From Clostridia bacterium (lineage in GTDB: Bacteria > Bacillota > Clostridia > Christensenellales > QALW01): a stretch of DNA of 64,000 nt. The stretch covers positions 1-64,000 of the forward strand of contig CAAGID010000011.1 of NCBI GenBank assembly GCA_900769815.1. Direction: 5' to 3'. The translations under genes and the position numbers were made by a program. This document shows, piece after piece, positions 1 to 9,096 of the stretch (positions are counted from its first letter, which is position 1; each line of letters opens with the position of its first letter). Below the pieces are notes generated by a model. The model did not search any database and was not told where the DNA came from. It saw only the letters and a program-made list of their open reading frames with translations.

Positions 1-1
1 T

Positions 2-100
2 CTCGCCAAGCGCGATGAGTGCTCTGACGGTAAGATTACCGTAGAGGAATATGTTGCTTGGATGGAAAGCTGTTTCCCGAACAGAACGCCTAAAACCTAA
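2..100 (+). CDS. C-terminal fragment of an unrecognised protein
   Basis: An open frame enters from the left edge and stops with TAA at 98-100, giving 32 residues that end in ESCFPNRTPKT. The fragment is charged and contains KITVEEYVAWME, which looks like an amphipathic helix. I do not recognise the family. It converges on guaA, whose 3' end is a known target of integrative elements, so it may be the last gene of a mobile element lying to the left. That link is inference from position only. Confidence 0.5.
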   Translation, partial: LAKRDECSDGKITVEEYVAWMESCFPNRTPKT

Positions 101-106
101 AAGAAT

Positions 107-157
107 ATAAAAATAGCCTCTCTTGCTGAACTTAAGCGGTTCAACAAGAGAGGCTAT
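107..157 (-). terminator. Bidirectional-looking terminator hairpin downstream of guaA
   Basis: Arms 113-131 and 139-157 form a 19-bp stem with one mismatch and a 7-nt loop. Read on the minus strand the stem is followed by a run of five T, as expected for guaA. It also lies 12 bases after the stop of the convergent gene on the plus strand. Confidence 0.8.
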
Positions 158-192
158 CTCTTATATTGAATTTGTATGAGAATAATACCAAT

Positions 193-213
193 GGTATCAA
201 AACGGTATCAAAA
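193..213. repeat. Tandem 10-bp direct repeats beside guaA 3' end
   Basis: GGTATCAAAA occurs at 193-202 and again at 204-213, separated by one base. Short direct repeats of this sort are typical of arm-type sites bound by tyrosine integrases at element ends. They lie 60 bases from the guaA stop codon. The integrase interpretation is inference. Confidence 0.45.
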
Positions 214-269
214 ATCCGTTTGAAGTGCCGAAAACCCTTGATATATAAGGCTTTTTCGACTTGCGTTTA

Positions 270-1250
270 TTATTCCCATTCAATAGTGCCGATAGGCTTG
301 GGTGTAAGGTCTAAAAGGACACGATTGATGCCTTCAACCTCAGTGGTAATGCGGTTTGTGATTGTGTGAAGAAGCTCGTAAGGAATCTCCTCAATAGTTG
401 CTGTCATAGCGTCAGTTGTGTTGACAGCGCGAATAATTGCAGGCCAGCCTTCATAGCGTTTATTATCTCTAACACCAACACTTTTCATATCAGGTACTGC
501 AATGAAATACTGCCATACCTTTAAATTAAGTCCGTTTTTATCAAATTCTTCACGCAAAATTGCATCTGCTTCACGAAGAGCGTGAAGTCTATCACGTGTA
601 ATTGCACCTAAACAACGAACACCAAGACCGGGTCCCGGGAAAGGCTGACGGTCAACCATTGATGCAGGAAGACCTAAAGCTTTACCAACAACGCGAACTT
701 CATCTTTATAAAGAAGTTTTACGGGTTCAACAAGCTCAAACTGCATATCTTCAGGTAATCCGCCTACGTTATGATGAGCTTTAACGCCGTCACTTTCAAG
801 AATATCAGGATAAATTGTACCCTGAGCCAGGAAAGAAATACCTTCAAGCTTGCTTGCTTCCTCATCAAAAACTTTTATGAATTCGCCACCGATAATTTTA
901 CGCTTCTTTTCAGGCTCTGCAACGCCTTTAAGAAGGTCAAGGAATCTATCAGTTGCATCAATATATATAAGGTTTGCATCTAACTGATTTTGGAATATTT
1001 CGATAACCTGCTCACTTTCACCTTTACGCATTAAGCCGTGATTAACGTGAACACAAACAAGCTGTTTGCCTATTGCTTTAATAAGAAGTGCCGCAACAAC
1101 CGACGAATCAACACCACCTGAAAGTGCAAGCAATACCTTTTTATCGCCTACCTGTTCGCGAACTTCTTTAATTTGTTCATTTATAAAAGCATTTGCAAGT
1201 TCATTGGTTGTAATACGTGCCATAGAATCGGGACGTCTGATTATATCCAT
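270..1250 (-). CDS. guaA: GMP synthase ATP-pyrophosphatase subunit (no amidotransferase domain)
   Basis: Converts XMP, ATP and an amino group to GMP in purine synthesis. The PP-loop ALSGGVDSS sits near residue 43. The family block PFPGPGLGVR and the conserved C-terminus KPIGTIEWE are present. The protein is 326 residues, against about 510 for the usual fused enzyme; the N-terminal glutamine amidotransferase domain is missing. The start is an ATG with AGGAGG 8 bases upstream, so this is a deliberate start and not a truncation by the window. It resembles the separate GuaAb subunit known from archaea and some bacteria. The glutaminase partner is not in this window. The 3' end of the gene is a classic integration site for genomic islands. 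Confidence 0.93.
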   Translation of the reverse strand: MDIIRRPDSMARITTNELANAFINEQIKEVREQVGDKKVLLALSGGVDSSVVAALLIKAIGKQLVCVHVNHGLMRKGESEQVIEIFQNQLDANLIYIDATDRFLDLLKGVAEPEKKRKIIGGEFIKVFDEEASKLEGISFLAQGTIYPDILESDGVKAHHNVGGLPEDMQFELVEPVKLLYKDEVRVVGKALGLPASMVDRQPFPGPGLGVRCLGAITRDRLHALREADAILREEFDKNGLNLKVWQYFIAVPDMKSVGVRDNKRYEGWPAIIRAVNTTDAMTATIEEIPYELLHTITNRITTEVEGINRVLLDLTPKPIGTIEWE

Positions 1251-1282
1251 AAAAAATTCCTCCTGATGTTTTATGATAGAAT

Positions 1283-1311
1283 ATTATACAATAAAAATTA
1301 TTTTTTTGCAA
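1283..1311 (-). promoter_or_regulatory. Sigma-A promoter for guaA
   Basis: On the minus strand TTGCAA (1311-1306) and TATAAT (1288-1283) are separated by 17 bases, upstream of the guaA ribosome site. Confidence 0.7.
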
Positions 1312-1355
1312 TTATTTCTATAAAAATATATAAAAAAATTTTTTCAAAAAATAAG

Positions 1356-1384
1356 TTGACAATTTTTTTAATTAGTTGTATCAT
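1356..1384 (+). promoter_or_regulatory. Sigma-A promoter for feoAB
   Basis: A perfect -35 TTGACA (1356-1361) and a -10 TATCAT (1379-1384) with a 17-base spacer. Transcription would begin near 1391, directly at the first iron-box dyad. Confidence 0.85.
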
Positions 1385-1391
1385 ATACATA

Positions 1392-1441
1392 GTTAGCAAT
1401 GGCTAACTGTTTTATTTGCATTTTAGTTAGCACAGGCTAAC
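1392..1441. promoter_or_regulatory. Pair of DtxR/IdeR-type operators upstream of feoA
   Basis: Two perfect dyads, GTTAGC-N4-GCTAAC, lie at 1392-1407 and 1426-1441, 34 bases apart centre to centre. They match the half-site core (TTAGNNTAGCCTAA type) bound by DtxR/IdeR iron repressors. Both lie just after the predicted transcription start, so a bound repressor would block initiation or clearance. A DtxR-family repressor is encoded at 26693-27055. The dyads are seen; the assignment to that regulator is inference. Confidence 0.82.
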
Positions 1442-1462
1442 CAACGAAAGGAGACTTACAAC

Positions 1463-1687
1463 TTGAAAACCTTAAAGGATTCTAAAATCGGACAGACGGT
1501 AATTGTAAAAAAACTTCACGGTGAGGGTCCCATAAAAAGAAGAATTATGGATATGGGTATAACGAAGGGCGTTGAAATATACGTAAGAAAATTTGCTCCT
1601 TTAGGAGACCCTATGGAGCTATATTTACGGGGATATGAGCTTTCATTAAGAAAAGAAGACGCACAGATGGTTGAAATTGAGGAGTAA
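1463..1687 (+). CDS. feoA: Ferrous iron transport protein A
   Basis: Small SH3-like cytoplasmic accessory of the FeoB ferrous iron transporter, 74 residues, the usual length. Family features are the central GPIKRRIMDMGITKG block and GYELSLRKEDA towards the end. The start codon is TTG, preceded by AAAGGAG 9 bases upstream; no ATG lies in this frame nearby. feoB follows after 5 bases, so the two are co-translated. Iron repression through the two DtxR-type dyads is expected. Confidence 0.95.
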   Translation: MKTLKDSKIGQTVIVKKLHGEGPIKRRIMDMGITKGVEIYVRKFAPLGDPMELYLRGYELSLRKEDAQMVEIEE

Positions 1688-1692
1688 TAGAA

Positions 1693-3795
1693 ATGGAATA
1701 TAAAATAGCAATAGCAGGCAATCCTAACTGCGGTAAAACGACCCTTTTTAATGCTCTTACTGGTTCAAACCAATACGTTGGCAACTGGCCCGGTGTTACA
1801 GTAGAAAAAAAGGAAGGAAAATTAAAAAATCACGATGACGTAATTGTTACAGACCTTCCCGGTATCTATTCCCTCTCCCCTTATACTTTAGAAGAAGTTG
1901 TTGCAAGAAATTATCTTATTCAGGAAAAACCTGATGCAATACTTAATATTGTTGACGGAACAAATCTTGAAAGAAATCTTTATCTTACAACACAACTCCT
2001 TGACCTTGGTATTCCCGTAGTTATTGCAATAAATATGATGGATATTGTGCGTAAAAACGGTGATTCAATAAACATTGAGCTTCTTTCAAAAGGGCTCAAG
2101 TGTAAAATTATCGAGATTTCTGCCTTAAAAGGCGACGGAATTCAAGAAGCTGCCGAACTTGCCATCAATGAAGCAAAGAATAGTTCTTTCCATCACATAC
2201 ATATATTTTCAGGTACAGTTGAGCACGCACTTGCACATATCGAAGAAGCAACCGTCCATAATATGCCTGAGGACACACAGCGTTGGTATGCGGTTAAACT
2301 TTTCGAAAGAGATTCGCGTGTTCGTGAAGAATTATCTTTAAATGAAGAAGTTTTAAATCATATTGAAAATGATATTGTTGACGTTGAAAAACATTATGAT
2401 GACGATGCAGAAAGCATTATTGCAAACGAAAGATACGTATATATAACCAGTCTTGCAAAAAAATGCTTTAAGAAAAAGCATTCAGGTAAATTAACCATAT
2501 CAGATAAAATTGATAGAATTGTTACGCATAAAATATTTGCACTTCCAATTTTCGTTTTAATTATGTGGCTTATTTATACCATTTCAATCGGAACTATCGG
2601 CGATTGGACAGTTGGATTTATGAATGACACTTTGTTTGGTGAATGGATTGTTCCCAGTGTTACGTCAGTACTTGAAGGTTGGAGCTGTGCTCCCTGGCTT
2701 ACAAGCCTTGTTGCTGATGGTATAGTCGGCGGTGTAGGTGCTGTATTAGGCTTCGTTCCCCAGATGCTTATACTATTTCTTCTTCTTTCGATACTTGAAG
2801 ACTGCGGTTATATGGCACGTGTCGCCTTTATAATGGATAGGCTTTTCAGAAAGTTCGGTCTTTCAGGCAAAAGCTTTATTCCTATGCTTGTTGCTACAGG
2901 TTGCGGCGTTCCCGGAATAATGGCAAGCCGTACAATCGAACAAGACCGTGACAGAAAAATGACCATTATAACCACCGGATTTATTCCCTGCGGTGCAAAA
3001 ATGCCAATTGTCGGACTTATTGCCGGTGCACTTTTCGGCGGAAATGCAGTAGTTGCAACCTCTGCTTATTTTATGGGTATCGGTGCAGTTATACTTACCG
3101 GACTTATGCTCAAAAAAACTAAGCCTTTTGCGGGTAATCCTGCTCCCTTTGTTATGGAGCTTCCTCAATATCACGCACCTGTTGCATCAAATATTTTCCG
3201 TGCAACGTGGGAACGAGGCTGGTCATTTATTAAACGTGCCGGAACAGTAATTTTAGCCGCAAGCGTACTTATATGGATTCTTAATAATATTTCCCTTGAA
3301 GGCGGATTACATTATATTGCTGAAAGTAGTGACGATAAATCAATTTTAATGGTTATCGGCACGCCTATTGCAACTTTATTTGCTCCTTTAGGCTTTGGTC
3401 ATTGGGAGGCGGCCGTAGCAGCAATTCTCGGTCTTGTTGCAAAAGAAGAAGTTGTTGGTGTGTTTGGTTCCCTTGGTTACGGAAGTGCCGAAGCCGCCAT
3501 ACAGCAAATTCTAAGTGGTGGTGCACTTGCTGGCTTCTCATTTATGACATTTAACTTGCTTTGTGCCCCCTGTTTTGCCGCGATGGGCGCAATAAGACGT
3601 GAAATGAACAGTTGGAAATGGACGACATTTACTATTACTTATATGTGCGTTTTTGCCTATGCTGTTTGCCTAATAATTTACCAGTTTGGTTCTTGGTTTA
3701 CAGGTAACGGTAATCTTATCGGAACAGTTTTTGCTTCCTTAGTACTTGTATTTATCTTATATATGCTTTTCAGAAAAAACAAATATAAAAATTAG
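1693..3795 (+). CDS. feoB: Ferrous iron transporter FeoB
   Basis: G-protein coupled membrane permease that imports Fe2+. Residues 1-165 form the GTPase domain with G1 GNPNCGKT (9-16), the switch region PGVTVEKKEG, G3 DLPGIYS and G4 NMMD. A helical spacer (about 170-270) leads into the membrane part with two Gate regions; conserved pieces include EDCGYMARVAF and GCGVPGIMA. The 700-residue length is normal for Firmicutes FeoB. It sits between feoA and a small Cys-rich partner in one iron-controlled operon. Confidence 0.97.
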   Translation: MEYKIAIAGNPNCGKTTLFNALTGSNQYVGNWPGVTVEKKEGKLKNHDDVIVTDLPGIYSLSPYTLEEVVARNYLIQEKPDAILNIVDGTNLERNLYLTTQLLDLGIPVVIAINMMDIVRKNGDSINIELLSKGLKCKIIEISALKGDGIQEAAELAINEAKNSSFHHIHIFSGTVEHALAHIEEATVHNMPEDTQRWYAVKLFERDSRVREELSLNEEVLNHIENDIVDVEKHYDDDAESIIANERYVYITSLAKKCFKKKHSGKLTISDKIDRIVTHKIFALPIFVLIMWLIYTISIGTIGDWTVGFMNDTLFGEWIVPSVTSVLEGWSCAPWLTSLVADGIVGGVGAVLGFVPQMLILFLLLSILEDCGYMARVAFIMDRLFRKFGLSGKSFIPMLVATGCGVPGIMASRTIEQDRDRKMTIITTGFIPCGAKMPIVGLIAGALFGGNAVVATSAYFMGIGAVILTGLMLKKTKPFAGNPAPFVMELPQYHAPVASNIFRATWERGWSFIKRAGTVILAASVLIWILNNISLEGGLHYIAESSDDKSILMVIGTPIATLFAPLGFGHWEAAVAAILGLVAKEEVVGVFGSLGYGSAEAAIQQILSGGALAGFSFMTFNLLCAPCFAAMGAIRREMNSWKWTTFTITYMCVFAYAVCLIIYQFGSWFTGNGNLIGTVFASLVLVFILYMLFRKNKYKN

Positions 3796-3806
3796 GAGGT
3801 TTCTTT

Positions 3807-3959
3807 ATGTGGCCTACAATCATTATATCATCAATAATCGGTATAACCGTTATCGCAATAGTCGTTAAAGAAATTATGGATAGAGTTAACGGTAAAAGTT
3901 CCTGTTCTTGCGGTTGTTCAGGTTGTGCTTTAAAGGATTCGTGCCATAATAAGAAGTAA
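3807..3959 (+). CDS. FeoB-associated Cys-rich membrane protein
   Basis: A 50-residue protein. It starts at an ATG after AGGAGG (3794-3799), with one hydrophobic N-terminal helix (residues 3-20) followed by a Cys-rich tail, CSCGCSGCALKDSC. This is the pattern of the FeoB-associated Cys-rich membrane protein family (virus attachment p12-like, PF12669), which usually sits directly behind feoB and may bind iron. Its exact job is not known. It begins 11 bases after feoB and closes the operon. Confidence 0.9.
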   Translation: MWPTIIISSIIGITVIAIVVKEIMDRVNGKSSCSCGCSGCALKDSCHNKK

Positions 3960-3965
3960 GATAAA

Positions 3966-4001
3966 GCCACGAAGTTTTTAAAACTTCGTGGCCTGTTTTT
4001 T
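3966..4001 (+). terminator. Rho-independent terminator of the feo operon
   Basis: A 12-bp perfect stem (3966-3977 with 3981-3992) and a 3-base loop, followed by a T run at 3995-4001. It overlaps the last codons of convergent hemW. Confidence 0.92.
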
Positions 4002-5103
4002 AAAAGAATTCTATAACAATACTATCGCAAAGGTCAAGCCCTTTTTCCGTTAAGAAAAAGTATTGTTCATTATAATCCACAAGATTTAACTTTTTTAATT
4101 TTTGAATTGTGTTTTTATTTTCAGAAATAAAATTAAGGTTAAATCTTTTTTTATACTCAAGAAGGTCTATTCCCCTATTCATACGCAGACCAAGCATAAT
4201 GAATTCTTCCTGCATATCTTTTAATGAAAGTTTTTCTTTATTGCGTATAATATTTTTTTGGTTTATATATTCGTGAAGGTCACAGGTGTTATTATATCTT
4301 GTACCGTTATAATAAGAGTGTGCTGCACAACCTAAACCAATATACTCATTACACTTCCAATAGTTTATATTGTGCTGGCATTCATAGCCTTTTTTTGCGT
4401 AGTTTGAGATTTCATATTGATATATGCCTTTTTGCGAAAACGGTTCAGATATTGCTTTATACATCAAGCGTTCAGTTTCTTCATCAGGCAGAGCTATCTC
4501 TTTACGCTCATAAGAGGCTCCCAAAGGCGTTTCAGGGTCAACAATAAGAGAATAGCAGGAAATATGTGTTGAGTCGTAAATAAGTGCTTTTTTTAGGGTG
4601 TTTTGCCACATTTCAAGAGTTTGACCGGGCAAAGCGAATATTAAATCAAGATTAAAATTTTTAATATCTGCCTTTTTAATATTTTCAATGGCATCTTCGA
4701 ACTGTTTTAAAGTGTGACTTCTGCCTAAATCGTTTAAAACTTCATCAGATAGACTTTGTGCACCAACGGAAAATCTGTTTACTCCCCCGTCTTTTGCCGC
4801 TTTTATTTTATCAAAAGTTAATGATTGGGGATTGGCTTCCATTGTGAATTCAGCACTATTTTTAATGCTAAAATTTTTATGTAAAAATGAACACAAATCT
4901 TCAATCTGTTGAGCGTTCATCATACTTGGTGTGCCTCCACCGATAAATACAGTATCAATTTTTTCGCCATTGAACTTTTGTGCTTCATTTTTTAAGGCAG
5001 ATAAATATGGCGGTAGAAATTCACTTCTGCCGCCAAAGGATACAAAATCACAATATGAACATTTTTTATAACAAAAAGGTATGTGAATATATAATCCGCT
5101 CAT
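4000..5103 (-). CDS. hemW: Radical SAM heme chaperone HemW
   Basis: Radical SAM protein of the HemN/HemW family. The [4Fe-4S]-binding motif CYKKCSYC is at residues 11-18 counted from the ATG at 5103. HNINYW matches the HNxxYW motif that marks heme-binding HemW rather than true coproporphyrinogen oxidase HemN, so it likely delivers heme. An in-frame TTG three codons upstream would overlap lepA. I chose the ATG because it fits the family start (MSGLYIHIPFC) and lies one base after the lepA stop, suggesting translational coupling. Last gene of the icd-lepA operon. Confidence 0.9.
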   Translation of the reverse strand: MSGLYIHIPFCYKKCSYCDFVSFGGRSEFLPPYLSALKNEAQKFNGEKIDTVFIGGGTPSMMNAQQIEDLCSFLHKNFSIKNSAEFTMEANPQSLTFDKIKAAKDGGVNRFSVGAQSLSDEVLNDLGRSHTLKQFEDAIENIKKADIKNFNLDLIFALPGQTLEMWQNTLKKALIYDSTHISCYSLIVDPETPLGASYERKEIALPDEETERLMYKAISEPFSQKGIYQYEISNYAKKGYECQHNINYWKCNEYIGLGCAAHSYYNGTRYNNTCDLHEYINQKNIIRNKEKLSLKDMQEEFIMLGLRMNRGIDLLEYKKRFNLNFISENKNTIQKLKKLNLVDYNEQYFFLTEKGLDLCDSIVIEFF

Positions 5104-5104
5104 T

Positions 5105-6907
5105 TTAATCAAGTTTTAAAACTGCAAGGAAAGCCTCTGAAGGAACTTCTACGCTACCAACCTGACGCATACGTTTTTTACCTTCCTTCTGCTTTTCAAG
5201 AAGCTTCTTCTTTCTTGTAATATCACCGCCGTAGCACTTGGCTAAAACGTCTTTACGCATTGCACGCACAGTTTCACGGGCAATAACCTTACCACCGATG
5301 GCTGCCTGAATGGGAATTTCAAAAAGCTGCCGCGGAATAACGTCTCTTAATTTTTCTGCAACCATTCTTCCGTGAGCATAAGCTTTATCCTTGTGAACGA
5401 TTACAGACAGTGCATCACACATATCCCCATTCAAAAGGAAATCAAGCTTAACTAAAGCACTTTCCTGATAGCCTGCAAGCTCATAATCAAAGGAAGCATA
5501 GCCGCGTGTACGTGATTTTAAAGTATTGAAGAAATCATAAATAATTTCATTTAATGGCATACGATACTCAAGAACTGCACGGTTCTCATCAGCATAATGC
5601 ATATTGAGATATTCGCCCCGTTTTTCAATGCAAAGGTCCATTACCGCACCGATATAATCTTTAGGCGTCATAATATTTGCCTTAACGATAGGCTCACGCA
5701 TTTCCTTAATTTCATCAATCTTAGGAAGGTTTGCAGGGTTATCAATTCGAAGCTCAGTTCCATCGGTTTTGGTTATCTCATAAATAACGCTTGGTGCAGT
5801 TGTTACAAGGTCAAAATCAAACTCACGCTCTAAACGCTCTTGAATAATCTCCATATGAAGAAGTCCCAAGAAACCGCAACGGAATCCATAACCTAACGCC
5901 GCAGATGTTTCAGGCTCAAAAGTAAGCGAAGCATCATTTAAGCCTAACTTTTCAAGTGCATCACGGAGGTCATCATACTCACTACCGTCAGCAGGATAAA
6001 TACCGCAGAAAACAGTAGGCATAATCTTTTTATAACCGGGCAAAGGCTGACTTGCAGGATTTTCATCATCAGTTATAGTATCCCCCACACGTGTTTCGCT
6101 TACGGTTTTAATACTTGCCGAAATATAACCTACTTCGCCTGCACAAAGTGATTCGGTCTCGCGATAATTAGGCGTAAAAACACCTACCTCAGTTACGTCA
6201 AAGGTGTGGTTTGAGTGCATCATTCTTATTTTAGTACCAACTTTAACAGTACCGTTCATAACGCGTACAAAGCTTAATGCACCCTTGTAATTATCGTAAA
6301 CGGAGTCAAAAATCAAAGCCTGTAAAGGCTCGTTATCATCGCCCTTGGGAGGCGGAACGTCACGGACTATCATCTCTAATACTTCGTGAATATTTATGCC
6401 CTCTTTTGCAGAAATTCTCGGTGCATCCATACAAGGTATGCCGATAATATCTTCAACCTCTTGTGCAACCCTTTCAGGTTCAGCACTTGGAAGGTCTATT
6501 TTATTGATTACGGGGAGAATTTCAAGGTCCTGACCTACTGCAAGATAAACGTTTGCTAATGTTTGTGCCTCAACACCTTGTGTAGCATCTACAATTAAAA
6601 TTGCACCTTCACAAGCATTTAATGAACGTTCAACCTCATAAGTAAAGTCAACGTGACCGGGAGTGTCGATAAGGTTAAGCATATATTCTTCGCCGTCATC
6701 GGCAGTATAAAACATTCTTACAGCCTGCGATTTTATCGTGATACCACGCTCCTGCTCAAGCTCCATAGTATCAAGAAGCTGAGCACGCATATCACGTGAG
6801 CTTACCGTACCTGTTTCGTCAATCAAGCGGTCAGCAAGTGTTGACTTACCGTGGTCAATATGGGCAATTATACAAAAATTTCGTATTTTGCTTTTATCAA
6901 ATGACAT
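5105..6907 (-). CDS. lepA: Elongation factor 4 (back-translocase)
   Basis: Ribosome-associated GTPase of about 600 residues. It has G1 [10 protein letters not shown]3 DTPGHVDF, G4 NKID and the diagnostic LepA C-terminal block ending [16 protein letters not shown]. The ATG at 6907 is preferred over an upstream TTG at 6919 because GAGGAA sits 6 bases before the ATG and the family normally starts [17 protein letters not shown]. It lies between a SEC-C protein and hemW; lepA-hemW is a very common bacterial pair. Confidence 0.96.
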   Translation of the reverse strand: MSFDKSKIRNFCIIAHIDHGKSTLADRLIDETGTVSSRDMRAQLLDTMELEQERGITIKSQAVRMFYTADDGEEYMLNLIDTPGHVDFTYEVERSLNACEGAILIVDATQGVEAQTLANVYLAVGQDLEILPVINKIDLPSAEPERVAQEVEDIIGIPCMDAPRISAKEGINIHEVLEMIVRDVPPPKGDDNEPLQALIFDSVYDNYKGALSFVRVMNGTVKVGTKIRMMHSNHTFDVTEVGVFTPNYRETESLCAGEVGYISASIKTVSETRVGDTITDDENPASQPLPGYKKIMPTVFCGIYPADGSEYDDLRDALEKLGLNDASLTFEPETSAALGYGFRCGFLGLLHMEIIQERLEREFDFDLVTTAPSVIYEITKTDGTELRIDNPANLPKIDEIKEMREPIVKANIMTPKDYIGAVMDLCIEKRGEYLNMHYADENRAVLEYRMPLNEIIYDFFNTLKSRTRGYASFDYELAGYQESALVKLDFLLNGDMCDALSVIVHKDKAYAHGRMVAEKLRDVIPRQLFEIPIQAAIGGKVIARETVRAMRKDVLAKCYGGDITRKKKLLEKQKEGKKRMRQVGSVEVPSEAFLAVLKLD

Positions 6908-6919
6908 TATATTCCTCAA

Positions 6920-7417
6920 TTACTTGCCGCAGCATTTTTTATATTTTTTACCGCTTCCGCAGGGGCAGGGATCGTTTCTGCCGACTGTATTTTCATTTAC
7001 TGCCTGCTGCTCCTGACGCCAGGAACGAGTGATTTCTGTACGCTTTTCTTCAGGAAGAACTGCGTCCCACTCCTTTAATTCATAAAGCCATTTTGCTTTT
7101 GCGTTAAGCATATTATAGAAAAGTTTTTCAGGAATAATTGTTAATTCAACTTCAGTTTCTTCTTCAACTGCTTTTACGTCGATTTCCTTCTCAAGGGAAG
7201 TATTGATACCATCAAGGAAGGGTGCAAGAATTGCAGGCTCCATACCAAATTTATCAGCAAGTTCTTTTGCCGTTGCTTTTAAATTAAAACTCTTTTCGCC
7301 TAAGATAATCTTATATGCTTCAGTTTCCTGAATATAATATGTGTTCCAAAGTTCTCTCTGTTGCATTTTATTTTGGCAGAGTTCCTGCATATTTTCCCAA
7401 GTTTCGTAAATTTTCAT
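6920..7417 (-). CDS. SEC-C motif protein of unknown function
   Basis: A 165-residue, mostly helical acidic protein whose C-terminus carries a textbook SEC-C zinc motif, [18 protein letters not shown]. The same motif ends SecA, where it binds zinc and contacts SecB or ribosomes. The first 130 residues (starting [11 protein letters not shown]) have no motif I can assign. It is translated between icd and lepA in the same direction, with 12 bases to each neighbour, so it is part of that operon. Association with ribosomes is a guess based on the motif and the lepA neighbour. Confidence 0.85.
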   Translation of the reverse strand: MKIYETWENMQELCQNKMQQRELWNTYYIQETEAYKIILGEKSFNLKATAKELADKFGMEPAILAPFLDGINTSLEKEIDVKAVEEETEVELTIIPEKLFYNMLNAKAKWLYELKEWDAVLPEEKRTEITRSWRQEQQAVNENTVGRNDPCPCGSGKKYKKCCGK

Positions 7418-7429
7418 TATATTATCTCC

Positions 7430-8635
7430 TTACATCTCATCATATTTATTTTTAATTGCTTCAAGGAACTGACGGCTGTTCACTGCAACTTTATTCTCTA
7501 ACGTTGAAAGAAGATAAAGGTCTTTTGTCATAATTCCGCTTTCAATTGTTGCAATAGTTGCTTTTTCCATTTTATCAGCAAAATCAACAAGTTCCTGATT
7601 ATTATCAAGCTGACCGCGTTTGCGAAGTCCACCCGTCCAAGCAAAAATCGTTGCAACTGAGTTTGTACTTGTTTCTTCGCCATCACGATATTTATAATAA
7701 TGTCTCGTTACCGTGCCGTGTGCAGCTTCATACTCATATTTTCCATCAGGCGAAACGAGAACGCTTGTCATCATTGCAAGTGAGCCAAAGGCAGTTGCAA
7801 GCATATCAGACATAACGTCGCCGTCATAGTTCTTGCAAGCCCAGATGTATCCGCCCTTTGAACGAATAACACGTGCAACGGCATCATCAATAAGAGTATA
7901 GAAATATTCAATACCAGCATTTTCAAACTTTGCCTTGTATTCATTTTCATAAATCTCAGCAAAAATATCTTTAAATCGATGGTCATAAGTTTTAGAAATC
8001 GTATCTTTTGTGGCAAACCAAAGATCCTGCTTTTTATCTAATGCATATTCAAAGCAAGCACGTGCAAAACTCTCAATAGAATCATCAATATTATGAAGTC
8101 CCTGAACAACACCTGCACTTTTATTAAAGGTAAGTATGGTTTCCTTTCTTTCGCCATTTTCACCCATTATAACAAGCTCTGCAGTTTCGCCTTCTTCAAC
8201 GCGGAATTCAACATTTTTATATACATCACCATATGCGTGACGAGCAATTATAATAGGCTTTTCCCAGTTAGATACAACAGGCTTAATACCGTCAACAATA
8301 ATAGGCTCGCGGAAAACTGTACCATCTAAAATTGCACGAACAGTACCGTTAGGACTTTTCCACATTTTTTTAAGATTATATTCTTCAACACGCTGTGCAT
8401 TTGGTGTGATTGTTGCACATTTAACGCCAACACCATATTTCTTAATCGCTTCAGCGGCTTCAACTGTTACCTTGTCATCAGTCTTATCGCGATACTCAAG
8501 GCCTAAATCATAATACTCGCTTTTAAGGTCAACGTAAGGAAGTATAAGAAGCTCCTTAATCCATTGCCAAAGCACCCTTGTCATTTCATCGCCGTCAAGT
8601 TCAACGATAGGTGTTGTCATTTTAATTTTTGCCAT
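7430..8635 (-). CDS. icd: NADP-dependent isocitrate dehydrogenase (eukaryote-like type)
   Basis: Oxidises isocitrate to 2-oxoglutarate. The 401-residue protein matches the homodimeric eukaryotic-like type: [11 protein letters not shown], the substrate arginine in ARHAYGD (equivalent to human IDH1 Arg132), and the NADP-binding HGTVTRHYY stretch. Start is ATG with an AGGAGG-type site 7 bases upstream. It is the first gene of the operon with the SEC-C gene, lepA and hemW. In an anaerobe it likely supplies 2-oxoglutarate for glutamate, and thus for the arginine pathway encoded nearby. Confidence 0.95.
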   Translation of the reverse strand: MAKIKMTTPIVELDGDEMTRVLWQWIKELLILPYVDLKSEYYDLGLEYRDKTDDKVTVEAAEAIKKYGVGVKCATITPNAQRVEEYNLKKMWKSPNGTVRAILDGTVFREPIIVDGIKPVVSNWEKPIIIARHAYGDVYKNVEFRVEEGETAELVIMGENGERKETILTFNKSAGVVQGLHNIDDSIESFARACFEYALDKKQDLWFATKDTISKTYDHRFKDIFAEIYENEYKAKFENAGIEYFYTLIDDAVARVIRSKGGYIWACKNYDGDVMSDMLATAFGSLAMMTSVLVSPDGKYEYEAAHGTVTRHYYKYRDGEETSTNSVATIFAWTGGLRKRGQLDNNQELVDFADKMEKATIATIESGIMTKDLYLLSTLENKVAVNSRQFLEAIKNKYDEM

Positions 8636-8673
8636 TATTTTTCCTCCTGAATCAAAATAAACATATCACGGAT

Positions 8674-8702
8674 ATTATACTATAAAAACAAAAAAACACC
8701 AA
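8674..8702 (-). promoter_or_regulatory. Promoter of the icd operon
   Basis: On the minus strand TTGGTG (8702-8697), a 17-base spacer and TATAAT (8679-8674), about 40 bases before the icd start. Confidence 0.65.
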
Positions 8703-8722
8703 CTATTTTTTTTAAAAAGTGA

Positions 8723-8750
8723 TTGACGAACGAAAAAATTTATGTATAAT
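8723..8750 (+). promoter_or_regulatory. Promoter of tRNA-Ala
   Basis: TTGACG (8723-8728) and TATAAT (8745-8750) with a 16-base spacer, 13 bases upstream of the tRNA. Confidence 0.75.
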
Positions 8751-8763
8751 ATATTATGTGCTT

Positions 8764-8840
8764 GGGGGTATAGCTCAGTTGGCTAGAGTACTTGACTGGC
8801 AGTCAAGGGGTCATGGGTTCGAATCCCATTATCTCCACCA
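8764..8840 (+). tRNA. tRNA-Ala (anticodon GGC)
   Basis: Full cloverleaf of 77 nt with encoded CCA. The acceptor stem 8764-8770 pairs with 8830-8836 and contains the G3-U70 wobble that is the alanine identity element. The anticodon stem CTTGA/TCAAG closes a loop with U33 and anticodon GGC at 8798-8800. The T-arm carries GGTTCGAATCC. Confidence 0.95.
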
Positions 8841-8842
8841 GT

Positions 8843-8879
8843 AAAAAACCCTTTTGTCCGAAAGACAAAAGGGTTTTTT
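8843..8879 (+). terminator. Terminator of tRNA-Ala
   Basis: A long stem (8843-8858 with 8864-8879) around a 5-base loop, ending in six T. Confidence 0.9.
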
Positions 8880-8880
8880 G

Positions 8881-9050
8881 AATGATGTTTGTCTTAGGCA
8901 ATTGATGTCGTTTTACTAATGATACCGCTAAAGCTAACGATGTCGGCTTTGCCTAATTTTTTTAGGCAAACATCTCATCATTGCGACTTACAGAAGCAAC
9001 ATCATTATGCAAAGCATAACATCATATCGCACTAAGGCGATGCATCATTA
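8881..9050. repeat. Long imperfect foldback with phased ATGATG/CATCAT blocks
   Basis: The left arm (8881-8956) carries repeated ATGATG or GATGT words. The right arm (8962-9050) carries the mirror words CATCAT. The arms fold on each other, with a perfect apex TTTGCCTAA / TTAGGCAAA around five T. Small hairpins between the words, such as TATGC-AAA-GCATA, give the whole a rod-like structure. It ends just before a four-helix-bundle (rRNA intervening-sequence protein type) pseudogene. rRNA intervening sequences have the same layout of rod plus protein gene, so this may be a freestanding relative. That link is inference. Confidence 0.7.
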
Positions 9051-9096
9051 AATGTGCTGATTTTTATGATATAATTCATAAAAAAGGAGCAATTGT

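Noticed and set aside
4000..5112. Oxygen-independent coproporphyrinogen oxidase HemN
   Set aside because: The HNxxYW motif, the length near 370 and the position next to lepA fit HemW.
8881..9050. CRISPR-like array of ATGATG/CATCAT words
   Set aside because: The words are short, unevenly spaced and change orientation in the middle, forming one foldback. There are no regular spacers and no cas genes.
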